Shown piece by piece: positions 18,085 to 28,204 of a stretch of DNA of 64,000 nt. Position 1 is the stretch's first letter, and each line of letters opens with the position of its first letter. Both the position numbers and the translations under genes were made by a program. This DNA comes from Gammaproteobacteria bacterium RIFCSPHIGHO2_12_FULL_36_30 (GTDB taxonomy: Bacteria; Pseudomonadota; Gammaproteobacteria; Coxiellales; Coxiellaceae). The notes under the pieces were generated by a model, which made no database searches, had not been told where the DNA came from, and saw only the letters and a program-made list of their open reading frames with translations. The stretch is taken from NCBI GenBank assembly GCA_001801815.1, contig MGXU01000010.1, forward strand, positions 124,001 through 188,000, read 5' to 3'.

Positions 18085-18118
18085 CCCGGCGGTTTCCCTA
18101 AACCGCCGGGTTTTTTTT
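18085..18118 (+). terminator. Strong intrinsic terminator after the small peptide
   Basis: A perfect 11-bp stem CCCGGCGGTTT (18085-18095) and AAACCGCCGGG (18100-18110) with loop CCCT, then eight T (18111-18118). It is the strongest GC-stem terminator in this window. The arm sequence GCGGTTT also occurs upstream near 17909, so an alternative pairing is conceivable. Confidence 0.9.
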
Positions 18119-18141
18119 CGTTCAGAATTTCCACGGAGAAT

Positions 18142-18280
18142 AGAATTTTCATCTTTGGGTGATCTTGAATGATAATTTATTTCGAAAATGCTCATTGACT
18201 AACGTGTCAACTGCGCTTTTCGAAATAAAATTATCCTTCAACCTCACCTCAAATCTGAAAATTTCGTTAATCAACCTTCA
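18142..18280 (-). repeat. Long hairpin repeat, family A, copy 2
   Basis: Reverse-orientation copy of the element at 9411-9548, including the arms around TTGAATGATAATTTA and a core ATTGACTAACGTGTCAA. It lies between the terminator at 18118 and the Sel1/SPOR lipoprotein gene. Differences from copy 1 include a few substitutions and a one-base insertion in the right arm. Confidence 0.8.
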
Positions 18281-18369
18281 GAGCCGCAACTACTATTTTT
18301 CGTTTACATCTTTTTTATTTTGTCGCACAATAGCTTAATTTTTTTGGAATTTTATCAAGGAAGCAGATC

Positions 18370-19401
18370 ATGACAATCAAATCTATCGTTATTTGTGGCG
18401 CGACGGTTTTCACTTTAACAGCGTTAATTGCAGGATGTAGTCATTCACCTTCATCCAGCGCGACTCAATCGGCAGCAGCATCACACGCCTGCGAATCTAA
18501 TCCTTACATGATGAAATACAATTGTTCGATTACTAAAATTCAAGCTGCTGCAGAAAATGGTAGTGCTGATGCGCAATATGCTTTGGGTTATATGTATTAT
18601 TACGGAATTGGCACGGTCAGAGATCAACAAACTGCGGAACTTTGGATTGAAAGATCAGCTGCGCAAGGACAACCTTTGGCAAAAAAAGCATGGTCGCTGA
18701 TTAATTCTGGCGCGACTTTCACTGATTTGCATCAAGCGGCCGCAGGCAATGATTACACAGCGCCTTACGATTCTCGTTCTGCTAGCACCATCGTTCAGCA
18801 AGAACCAGCAGATATCGACAACATGAATAAAACAGTTCCGACCGAACCCATCACAAAACATTTGCCGGCTTATCACATGCCAACGCAATCATCGCAAAAT
18901 ATACCGGGCGGATTAACAAGCGGCACTTCAAGTGAAACAACAAGCGAAACAACAGCAGCTGCTTCGCCACCGATTGCACAAGAGCATCACGCAATTAGCG
19001 ATCCACGTTTATCACCCAATGCAAAACCAAGAATTGCATCTGCGCAACCAAAATCAAATGCGTCAGCTGACATGTCAGTATTGATACCGTCATCGCCACA
19101 ACAAACAAATCCAACTGTCGCAACCAATCAAAAATATACTGTACAGTTATTAGCCAGCAATAAATTAAGCGACTTGAAATCATTTGTTGCAGTACATAAT
19201 TTAGGCAATAAAGCTGCATATTTTGAAACCAAACTCGATGGCAAACCATGGTTTATGTTGACGTACGGTCAGTACAATTCAGCAGTTCAAGCAGAATTAG
19301 CGCTGCAAAACCTGCCAAAAAGTCTTCAACATCATCAACCATGGGTAAAATCACTCGCGATTGTGCATCAAGAAGTGAAACAACAAAAAGTAATAGCGTA
19401 A
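18370..19401 (+). CDS. Lipoprotein with Sel1-like repeat and C-terminal SPOR domain
   Basis: The 343-residue protein has a lipoprotein signal peptide with lipobox LIAGC (Cys near residue 23). A Sel1-like repeat (AAENGSADAQYALGYMYYYGIGT, residues 61-105) is followed by a long low-complexity Ser/Thr/Pro linker and a C-terminal SPOR domain (KYTVQLLASNKLSDLKSF ... WFMLTYGQYNSAVQAELAL). SPOR domains bind denuded septal peptidoglycan, so a role at the division site, as for DamX, is likely. AAGGAAG precedes the ATG. It lies 107 bases before smc-zipA, another division and segregation cluster. Confidence 0.8.
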   Translation: MTIKSIVICGATVFTLTALIAGCSHSPSSSATQSAAASHACESNPYMMKYNCSITKIQAAAENGSADAQYALGYMYYYGIGTVRDQQTAELWIERSAAQGQPLAKKAWSLINSGATFTDLHQAAAGNDYTAPYDSRSASTIVQQEPADIDNMNKTVPTEPITKHLPAYHMPTQSSQNIPGGLTSGTSSETTSETTAAASPPIAQEHHAISDPRLSPNAKPRIASAQPKSNASADMSVLIPSSPQQTNPTVATNQKYTVQLLASNKLSDLKSFVAVHNLGNKAAYFETKLDGKPWFMLTYGQYNSAVQAELALQNLPKSLQHHQPWVKSLAIVHQEVKQQKVIA

Positions 19402-19507
19402 AAGATGGTATCGGCGTGAATAATGCCGATACCGAACTTTCTCTATTCAATCTGCACCATTTTCTGTAAACTGTAACTTAAATTTAACTAGGAAATTCAC
19501 GCCAATT

Positions 19508-22500
19508 ATGCAATTAAAACGCATTCAATTATTTGGTTTCAAATCTTTTGTGGATCCCACAAGCATTCCCGTGACAAGTCACATGAATGCAATTGTCGGA
19601 CCAAACGGTTGCGGAAAATCTAATATTGTTGATGCCATTCGTTGGGTAACGGGCGAAATGTCCGCTAAACAATTGCGCGGACAATCGATGTCCGATGTTA
19701 TTTTTAATGGATCAACTGGTAGAAAACCAGTTGGAAAAGCAGCGGTTGAATTAACATTCGATAATTCTGATCGCAGAATTACTGGAGAATATGCTGCATT
19801 TTCCGAGATTTCCATTCGTCGCGAAGTGGTGCGCGAAGGTCAATCAAATTATTTTATTAATGGCGTTGCAGCGCGACGTCGTGATTTAGTCGATTTATTT
19901 TTAGGAACTGGTTTGGGTCCGCGCAGCTATGCAATCATCGAACAAGGAATGATTGCGCAATTAGTTGAGGCAAAACCAGAAGAATTACGCGCACATTTTG
20001 AAGAAGTAGCAAGTATTTCAAAATATCGCGAACGTCGTCGCGAAACAGAAACGCGTATTCGCCACACACAAGAAAATTGCGATCGATTAAATGACGTTTG
20101 CGCAGAATTAGCAAAACAATTACGTCATTTAGAACGTCAATCGGAAGCTGCGGAAAAGTATAAAATATTACAACAAGAATTACGTTTGTTGCATGCGCAA
20201 ATGAAAGCTTTGCAATGGACTGCATTTGAAAAACAATCTCACGATAAAAAAGAAAAAATCGCACAAATTGTTTTACAACACGAAGCACAATTAGCAACGC
20301 AACGCGAATGCGAAATGAATATCGAAAAATCACGTATTGATATTCAAACTTTTTTAGATGAAAAAGAAGGTGTGCAAAAACAATTTTACGGATTAGGCAG
20401 TGAAATTGCGCGATTAGAACAACAAATTCAACATAAACAAGAACAATCAAAACAATGGGAACGCGAAATCACAGAATCTGCTTCATTATTCGATGAATTA
20501 ACGCATCAAGCAACTGCGCAAACAGAACAAATTGAAATATTAACTGAAGAATTGACACAATTAAAACCGCAGTCCGGACAATTACATGAAGTATTGCAAG
20601 CGGCAAATAAAACATTGCAAATTGCAGAACAAAATATGCGTCAAGCACAAAATGAATGTGATCGTTTTCAAGAAAAAATTTCTGCAACGCATCAACAATT
20701 AGAAGTTGCAAAAAATAATTGCAGTCATTATGAAAAACAACAACAACAATTACAAGAACGCCGCACACAATTACAAACACAATTATCCGCACTGCCAACC
20801 AATAATTCTTCAGACGAAATAAATCCATTATCTGAAAAAGTACAAACGCTACAAAAGAAAATATCTGATATTCAAGCAACGTTATCGCAATTATCAAAAT
20901 CGATTCAAGCACAACGCAATACACAATTAAATTTGCAAACTGCATTTTCAAAACAACAAGGTGAATTACAAAAATGCGAAGCGCAAGTTGCTTCGTTGAA
21001 TGCGTTGCAACAAGATAATCAAGAAGAAGTTAAAGCATGGTTAAAACAACATGATTTAAGCAAACAAACGAAGCTTGGAAAAATGATTCATGTTGATGCG
21101 GGATGGGAATTAGCAGTTGAAACTGTTTTAGGAAATCACGTTGACGCAATTTGTGTTGATTCAATTGATGAAATGAAAAATGCGTTAAAAGATTTTTCAA
21201 AAGGTGAAATGACGCTTTGTGAAAGCGGAAGTGGGAGTGGGAACAGGCGAACATCTATTTTGTCTGTCATTAAGAATTCTAATAAATTACCTGCTTGGTT
21301 ATCTTGTGTTTATATTGCTGACGATTTATCCGAAGCATTAAAATCAAAATCAACATTACAATCACATGAATCAGTTATCACGCGTGATGGATATTGGATT
21401 GGAAATAATTGGCTAACAATATCAAAATCACACACTGAAGAAGACAGTTTTTTAGTTCGCGAAAAAAAATTAAAAGAATTAGCATTATTAATTCAAGATT
21501 ACACAGAAAATTTTTCAACACTGCAAACACAACTTGCAGATGCAAAATCAACATTAGAAAAATTAGAATCAACGCGTGATGCACAACATCAATTATTTCA
21601 AGAAACAAGTCAAGCATTAACAGAAACGCAAACAAAACTAAGCGAAAAAAAATCTCGTTTGGAAGCATCAACACAACAACAAAATCATTTAACCTCTGAA
21701 ATAAAGCAAATTGAATCACAATTAAAGCAATGCGAATCAACGATGCAAACTGCGCAGCAAGCAATTACACATTTTACAAAAACAGTGCAAACAGAATCTG
21801 CACAAAAAGAAAATATTATAGCGGAACGCGCAAAAGCAGAAAATGTTTTAAATGCAGCACGTCTCGAGGCGCAAACAAAAAAACAACACGCTGATGAATG
21901 GCATATAAAATTATCTTCTACTGAAAAACAATTATCTGTTTTAACGCAATCTTTAAATGCAAATCAAAAACAATTATTACAATTAACTGAACGTCGCAAT
22001 ACAATTCAAAAACAATTATCTGAAGTGCATGTGCCATTAAAAGAATGGTCGGATGCGTTGCAAAAGAATTTAAATAATCGTACAGTAGTTGAAAATAATT
22101 TGCGTGGAATTGATCAGCGATTGCAATCAGAACAAAATCATTTAAAACAAATTGAAACTGCGCGTGATCGTGCAATACAAATGTTGTCATCATTGCAAGA
22201 GCAGCAACAACAATTGCGCATGGACAACCAAGAAACACTGGTACGTCAAACTACTTTGAAAGAACAAATTGTCGAGATGAAATTTAATATTGAAACTTTG
22301 TTATCAGAAATGCCTGAAAATGCAGAGTTATCTGAATGGGAAGAAAATGTTAATACAGTGCAAGCGCGAATTGATCGCTTAGGTCCAATTAATTTAGCGG
22401 CAATTGATGAATATAAAGAATTATCAGAACGCAAAGTTTACATGGATCAACAAGTCGCGGATTTATTAGCGGCACTTGAAATTTTACAAAATGCCATTCG

Positions 22501-22993
22501 CAAAATTGATCGCGAAACGAAACATTTATTTCAAAATACATTTGATACGGTGAATCAACATTTCCAAAAATTATTTCCGCGGATTTTTAATGGCGGTTCT
22601 GCAGAATTAAGTTTAACGGACGATGATTTATTAACGACTGGCATTATTGTAAAAGCGCAACCGCCCGGAAAAAGAAATTCAAGTATTCATATGTTATCCG
22701 GCGGTGAAAAAACATTAACAGCAATTGCGCTGATGTTTGCAATTTTCCACTTAAATCCAGCGCCTTTTTGTGTTCTCGATGAAGTTGATGCGCCGCTCGA
22801 TGATTTAAATGTCGGACGTTATTGTCAATTAGTAAAAGAAATGTCGAAGGACACGCAATTTTTAATCATAAGTCACAATAAAGTAACGATTGAAGCTGCA
22901 GATCATTTGATGGGTGTGACGATGCAAGAACCCGGTGTATCGCGGATTGTTTCAGTTGATATACAAGAAGCGGTTGAGATGGTAGAAGCATAA
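19508..22993 (+). CDS. smc: Chromosome partition protein Smc
   Basis: The 1161-residue SMC ATPase has Walker A VGPNGCGKSNIVDAIRWVTGE at residues 30-50, two long Gln/Glu/Lys-rich coiled coils around a hinge near residues 500-620 (KMIHVDAGWELAVETVLG), and a C-terminal ABC signature LSGGEKTLTAIALMFA followed by Walker B FCVLDEVDAPLDDLN. It compacts and segregates chromosomes, usually with ScpA and ScpB, which are not in the window. smc followed by zipA and ligA is a known gammaproteobacterial order for lineages that use Smc rather than MukB. zipA starts 12 bases downstream. Confidence 0.97.
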   Translation: MQLKRIQLFGFKSFVDPTSIPVTSHMNAIVGPNGCGKSNIVDAIRWVTGEMSAKQLRGQSMSDVIFNGSTGRKPVGKAAVELTFDNSDRRITGEYAAFSEISIRREVVREGQSNYFINGVAARRRDLVDLFLGTGLGPRSYAIIEQGMIAQLVEAKPEELRAHFEEVASISKYRERRRETETRIRHTQENCDRLNDVCAELAKQLRHLERQSEAAEKYKILQQELRLLHAQMKALQWTAFEKQSHDKKEKIAQIVLQHEAQLATQRECEMNIEKSRIDIQTFLDEKEGVQKQFYGLGSEIARLEQQIQHKQEQSKQWEREITESASLFDELTHQATAQTEQIEILTEELTQLKPQSGQLHEVLQAANKTLQIAEQNMRQAQNECDRFQEKISATHQQLEVAKNNCSHYEKQQQQLQERRTQLQTQLSALPTNNSSDEINPLSEKVQTLQKKISDIQATLSQLSKSIQAQRNTQLNLQTAFSKQQGELQKCEAQVASLNALQQDNQEEVKAWLKQHDLSKQTKLGKMIHVDAGWELAVETVLGNHVDAICVDSIDEMKNALKDFSKGEMTLCESGSGSGNRRTSILSVIKNSNKLPAWLSCVYIADDLSEALKSKSTLQSHESVITRDGYWIGNNWLTISKSHTEEDSFLVREKKLKELALLIQDYTENFSTLQTQLADAKSTLEKLESTRDAQHQLFQETSQALTETQTKLSEKKSRLEASTQQQNHLTSEIKQIESQLKQCESTMQTAQQAITHFTKTVQTESAQKENIIAERAKAENVLNAARLEAQTKKQHADEWHIKLSSTEKQLSVLTQSLNANQKQLLQLTERRNTIQKQLSEVHVPLKEWSDALQKNLNNRTVVENNLRGIDQRLQSEQNHLKQIETARDRAIQMLSSLQEQQQQLRMDNQETLVRQTTLKEQIVEMKFNIETLLSEMPENAELSEWEENVNTVQARIDRLGPINLAAIDEYKELSERKVYMDQQVADLLAALEILQNAIRKIDRETKHLFQNTFDTVNQHFQKLFPRIFNGGSAELSLTDDDLLTTGIIVKAQPPGKRNSSIHMLSGGEKTLTAIALMFAIFHLNPAPFCVLDEVDAPLDDLNVGRYCQLVKEMSKDTQFLIISHNKVTIEAADHLMGVTMQEPGVSRIVSVDIQEAVEMVEA

Positions 22994-23005
22994 AGGAAAA
23001 ATATC

Positions 23006-23686
23006 ATGACGATTATCTCTATTCTTTTCGCAGTAATTATGATCGCCGGCATTTATTTTTATATTAATAAAAATCGCGCAACAAAAAAGAATCATTATCG
23101 TAAACAAAGAAATATTCCCACATTACATGCCGCGTCCACAAAACCTACTACAGATAATTATGATGACGATGCATTATTAGGCGAAAATAATACTGAAAAA
23201 AAGCCATTATCATCTTCTGCACCAAAAATAAAATCAGTCAATTCACAAGCAGATTCTGTCATTATTTTATATTTAATGGCGCCAGAAGGTTCAGCGTATG
23301 CGGGTTATGAATTATTACAAGCATTATTGTCTGCTGGTTTGCGTTATGGAAAGCAGCGTATTTTTAATCGTCACGAACAAAAAGATGGACGCGGCGATGT
23401 TTTATTTAACTGCGCATCTGCAATTGCGCCGGGCACATTTGATTTAACAAAAATGGGCGCATTTTCTTGCAAAGGTTTATGTTTATTTTTTACAACATCA
23501 TCTGTACAAGATCCTTTATCTACTTTTGATTGCATGTTAGAAACAGTTGATCAGCTTGTTGAAGATATTGGCGGACAAGTTTTAGATGATAAACGTGCGA
23601 CATTTACAAAAGAACGCATGGTGCAATATCGCCAACAAATTCGCACATATGAAAATGGAAAGATGACCGCAGACATGTTCGCCTGA
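23006..23686 (+). CDS. zipA: Cell division protein ZipA
   Basis: The 226-residue protein has an N-terminal membrane anchor (residues 3-19, IISILFAVIMIAGIYFYI) followed by a basic patch and a short disordered linker. The C-terminal FtsZ-binding domain (residues about 90-220) contains VIILYLMAPEGSAYAGYELLQALLSAGLRYG, IFNRHE and GTFDLTKMGAFSCKGLCLFF. ZipA tethers FtsZ to the inner membrane. It is shorter than E. coli ZipA because the linker is short. AAAGGA precedes the start. A GC-rich repeat (family D) separates it from ligA. Confidence 0.92.
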   Translation: MTIISILFAVIMIAGIYFYINKNRATKKNHYRKQRNIPTLHAASTKPTTDNYDDDALLGENNTEKKPLSSSAPKIKSVNSQADSVIILYLMAPEGSAYAGYELLQALLSAGLRYGKQRIFNRHEQKDGRGDVLFNCASAIAPGTFDLTKMGAFSCKGLCLFFTTSSVQDPLSTFDCMLETVDQLVEDIGGQVLDDKRATFTKERMVQYRQQIRTYENGKMTADMFA

Positions 23687-23703
23687 ATGGAGCAGATTTT
23701 ACG

Positions 23704-23758
23704 GAAGCCCGCGTGCAGTAAGCGCAGCGAACGGAACAAGGGCGTTTTGCAGTGACCC
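23704..23758 (+). repeat. GC-rich interspersed repeat, family D, copy 1
   Basis: About 55 bp beginning GAAGCCCGCGTGCAGTAAGC and ending GGGCGTTTTGCAGTGACCC. Near-identical copies lie at 36080-36134 (same strand) and 59631-59685 (opposite strand). It is clearly richer in G and C than its surroundings and fills the zipA-ligA gap. On its complementary strand all three copies read CKTPLF in one frame, which reflects the repeat, not a gene. Confidence 0.85.
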
Positions 23759-23803
23759 ACCTAACAGCGACAACTCACTAATTTATATTCTTAAGTTTAA
23801 TAG

Positions 23804-25828
<2,025 letters not shown>

Positions 25829-25853
25829 ATCTTGAAATATTGGAGGCAGCATC

Positions 25854-26282
25854 ATGAAAAATAATAAAGATATTATTATTGAATACTCAAAATCACTTTG
25901 GAATGATCGAGATTTGGTTGTTATCGATAAAACATTTGCGAAAAATGCAAAAATTCATAGCCCATTTCATACTTTCAGCGGCAGCGATACCATGCATGAC
26001 ATTGTTGAAAAATGGTTAACTGCATTTCCAGATTTAACGATTAAATGGGAAGAATTTATTGCTGAAGGTGATAAAGTGGTAAGCCGTTGGTCTGCGAATG
26101 GCACACATTTAGGTGGTTTTTTTGATACAAAACCCACTTATCGCGAAGTGAGATATTCAGGTATTACAATTTATGAACTGCAAAAAGGCAAAATTGTGGA
26201 TTATCGTGCATTGGTTGATGTGCATGCGATACTATCCCAATTGGAAGAATATGACACGATGGAAGAAGCGTTAGAATCTTAA
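25854..26282 (+). CDS. SnoaL-like / ester-cyclase family protein
   Basis: A 142-residue protein with the SnoaL-like NTF2 fold pattern: LWNDRDLVVIDKTFAKNAKIHSPF, then IVEKWLTAFPDLTIKWEEFIAEGDKVVSRWSANGTHLG and GITIYELQKGKIVDYRALVDV. Members range from polyketide cyclases to uncharacterised small-molecule binders, so substrate cannot be assigned. GGAGG precedes the ATG. The next gene starts 12 bases later. Confidence 0.8.
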   Translation: MKNNKDIIIEYSKSLWNDRDLVVIDKTFAKNAKIHSPFHTFSGSDTMHDIVEKWLTAFPDLTIKWEEFIAEGDKVVSRWSANGTHLGGFFDTKPTYREVRYSGITIYELQKGKIVDYRALVDVHAILSQLEEYDTMEEALES

Positions 26283-26294
26283 TGGAGTATTTTT

Positions 26295-26510
26295 ATGAAA
26301 CACATTCAAAAAATAATTATATTATCGACATTATCTGCTGTAATAGCATTGAGCTTAAATGGCTGCGGTGATAAACGCACCATGGGCGCTGTTGGTGGCG
26401 CAGCAGTTGGCGGCACAGTTGGCGGTTTAGCGGGTGGCACAACCGGTGCCGTAATTGGTGGTGTTGCAGGTGCGGCGTTAGGATCAACGCTAACAAAAAA
26501 TAGCAATTAA
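26295..26510 (+). CDS. Small glycine-zipper lipoprotein
   Basis: A 71-residue protein with a lipoprotein signal (lipobox LNGC, Cys near residue 25) and a Gly/Ala zipper (VGGAAVGGTVGGLAGG and repeats) forming most of the mature part. Glycine-zipper lipoproteins of this kind are common in the proteobacterial envelope; functions are mostly unknown. TGGAG lies before the ATG. Its stop lies within a weak bidirectional hairpin shared with the converging HvfA-like gene. Confidence 0.8.
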   Translation: MKHIQKIIILSTLSAVIALSLNGCGDKRTMGAVGGAAVGGTVGGLAGGTTGAVIGGVAGAALGSTLTKNSN

Positions 26511-26518
26511 CTATTTTT
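26496..26518. terminator. Weak bidirectional AT hairpin at convergent stops
   Basis: AAAAATAG (26496-26503) and CTATTTTT (26511-26518) with a 7-base loop that contains the stop of the lipoprotein gene; T-rich on both strands. Probably terminates both convergent genes. Confidence 0.45.
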
Positions 26519-26795
26519 TAGTTTTTTTCGCATTCGGCGGTGTTAATGATCCACCCACGATGCTATTGCAATTGCCTTTCATTACAAATATCCAATCATT
26601 TGGATCGCCGTTATATTTTGCCTGTGCTGCACATGCATGTTTTGGTGTGCCGCAATCATTTTTAGCTTTTTTGACAATGCCATAACATTTTTCAACTGGA
26701 CATTTTGGTTTTGCAATGGCGTGTGTTGATATAGTCGCAACACTCATAACGAGCGCGGTATTCATTAATGTATTAATGATTTTTTTTGCTTTCAT
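26511..26795 (-). CDS. HvfA/BufA1-like (DUF2282) metallophore RiPP precursor
   Basis: The 94-residue exported protein has a signal peptide ending near AIA-KPKC. The mature part matches the bufferin/HvfA pattern: EKCYGIVKKAKNDCGTPKHACAAQAKYNGDPNDW ... MKGNCNSIVGG, with the four expected cysteines plus an extra one at KPKC. In characterised systems these cysteines are modified by an MNIO (DUF692) enzyme with a partner protein (DUF2063), and the product binds copper. Neither enzyme gene is in the window; only a DoxX protein of the kind found in such operons lies beside it, divergently. The gene may be orphaned or use enzymes encoded elsewhere. AGGAG precedes the start. Confidence 0.8.
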   Translation of the reverse strand: MKAKKIINTLMNTALVMSVATISTHAIAKPKCPVEKCYGIVKKAKNDCGTPKHACAAQAKYNGDPNDWIFVMKGNCNSIVGGSLTPPNAKKTKK

Positions 26796-26886
26796 TTAAT
26801 TTTACTCCTGTTAATCAAACAATATGAATTTAAAAAAAGGGTATGCTATCATGCACCATATTTATTTTACACAAGGAAATGATGAT

Positions 26887-27363
26887 ATGATACCAAGAAT
26901 AGCCGCTATTATTCGTCCGCTGCTCAATGCATTTGATCGATTAGCGCCTCTTGGTGATTTCATTGTTCGTCTTTGGATTGCACAGATATTTTTTATGTCT
27001 GGGCTTGTTAAAATTCAATCATGGCAATCAACCTTGATGTTATTTTCGCATGTTTATACTGTTCCATTTTTATCACCATATGTTGCAGCTGTATTAAGTA
27101 CCGCTGCGGAATTAATTTTGCCAATTTTTTTAGTGTTGGGTTTTGGCGGACGTTTTGTAATTTTGATTTTCTTTATTTACAATGCAATCTGCGCGATTTC
27201 ATATCCATTTTTGTGGACGCCAGAAGGTGCGGCGGGATTATCTCAGCATATTAATTGGGCGTTGTTGTTAATGTTTTTAATGTTGCACGGACCAGGAAAA
27301 ATATCACTGGATTATTTAATTCGTAAAATACATGGACATCATTTGGAGCCAAATAAATCATGA
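26887..27363 (+). CDS. DoxX family membrane protein (HvfD-like)
   Basis: Start chosen at MIPRIAAIIRPLL (158 residues), which has AAGGA about 10 bases upstream; an ATG at 26824 would add 21 unlikely residues. Four membrane segments lie within residues about 25-140. FDRLAPLGDFIVRLWIAQIFFMSGLVKIQSW and VPFLSPYVAAVLSTAAELILPIFLVLG match the DoxX subfamily that accompanies HvfA/bufferin operons. Its function there is not established. It is divergent from the HvfA-like gene and overlaps the thioesterase start by 4 bp. Confidence 0.8.
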   Translation: MIPRIAAIIRPLLNAFDRLAPLGDFIVRLWIAQIFFMSGLVKIQSWQSTLMLFSHVYTVPFLSPYVAAVLSTAAELILPIFLVLGFGGRFVILIFFIYNAICAISYPFLWTPEGAAGLSQHINWALLLMFLMLHGPGKISLDYLIRKIHGHHLEPNKS

Positions 27364-27734
27364 AAACTCCATCTGGTGAGTTAGCAATTCGAACATTAGC
27401 CATGCCATCAGACGTGAATGTTAATGGCGATATTTTTGGCGGTTGGGTTATTTCATACATGGATTTAGCGGGATTAAGTATTGCGCGCAAAAGAGCGAAA
27501 TGCCGCGTAACAACTGTTGCAATTGATAAAATGGTTTTTTTATCACCCGTTCATGTCGGTGATTTTATTTGTTGTTATGGTGAATTATTAAAAGTAGGGC
27601 GCACATCCTTAACAATTAAAATTGAAACATACGCAACGGATGGCGGAATTGAAAGTGCTCGCAGACAAGTAACAGAAGGTGTTTTTACTTACGTTGCGAT
27701 CGATGAAAATGGAAAACCAATACCCGTTGTGTAA
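27360..27734 (+). CDS. yciA: Acyl-CoA thioesterase, YciA type
   Basis: The 124-residue hotdog-fold protein has the YciA signature NVNGDIFGGWVISYMDLAG near residues 20-38, with the catalytic Asp in GDIFGG, then TTVAIDKMVFLSPVHVGDF. YciA hydrolyses a broad range of acyl-CoAs. It is coupled to the DoxX gene by ATGA. It converges with the next gene, one base apart. Confidence 0.88.
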   Translation: MKTPSGELAIRTLAMPSDVNVNGDIFGGWVISYMDLAGLSIARKRAKCRVTTVAIDKMVFLSPVHVGDFICCYGELLKVGRTSLTIKIETYATDGGIESARRQVTEGVFTYVAIDENGKPIPVV

Positions 27735-27735
27735 T

Positions 27736-28158
27736 TTACCGCTTCAGATATTTTCTATCGAATAAAACAATCATCACCCAATAAATCAGCCAAAATACAA
27801 TACCTAATATTGCAGCGATTTGATTGATTGGTTTTATCAAGAAAAAAATTCCAAGCATAGTAAAAACAAGTTGTGCGATTGCTAATTTAAATAATGTAGT
27901 TGCGGAATTGATTGCATCTTGATTAGTCGAAAACATTTTTTTCAAAGCGTTTGGAATTCCGAATGGCAACATAATCCATTCAAAAACAATGCCGAGCAAT
28001 GGAATTAAACATAGCCATATAAACCACTGCGGAAATTGTTGGTTTTCGCGTGGCACACGATTTAAAATATTATTTAGCATGTAGCAATAAAAAATTTTTA
28101 CAACGAATACGGCGAAAAGAACTAGCACGCTGATTTTAAAAACATGGTCTTCGTACAT
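27736..28158 (-). CDS. Four-helix membrane protein of unknown function
   Basis: A 140-residue protein with four hydrophobic segments (residues about 7-27, 45-65, 86-106 and 113-133). The stretch LNNILNRVPRENQQFPQWFIWLCLIPLLGIVFEWIMLPFGIPNAL resembles small integral-membrane proteins widely annotated hypothetical. I cannot name a family. Monocistronic, minus strand, with AGGTGAG just upstream of the start. Confidence 0.65.
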   Translation of the reverse strand: MYEDHVFKISVLVLFAVFVVKIFYCYMLNNILNRVPRENQQFPQWFIWLCLIPLLGIVFEWIMLPFGIPNALKKMFSTNQDAINSATTLFKLAIAQLVFTMLGIFFLIKPINQIAAILGIVFWLIYWVMIVLFDRKYLKR

Positions 28159-28204
28159 AAAAACTCACCTAGGTTAATTACTCCGTTATCCAGCAATTAG
28201 TGTA

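Noticed and set aside
17988-18118. Classical trp attenuator
   Set aside because: Only two non-adjacent Trp codons, and no trp biosynthesis gene follows.
23551-23760. Minus-strand frames encoding CKTPLF...HAGF in three places
   Set aside because: They are translations of the GC-rich repeat D, without start signals or independent conservation.
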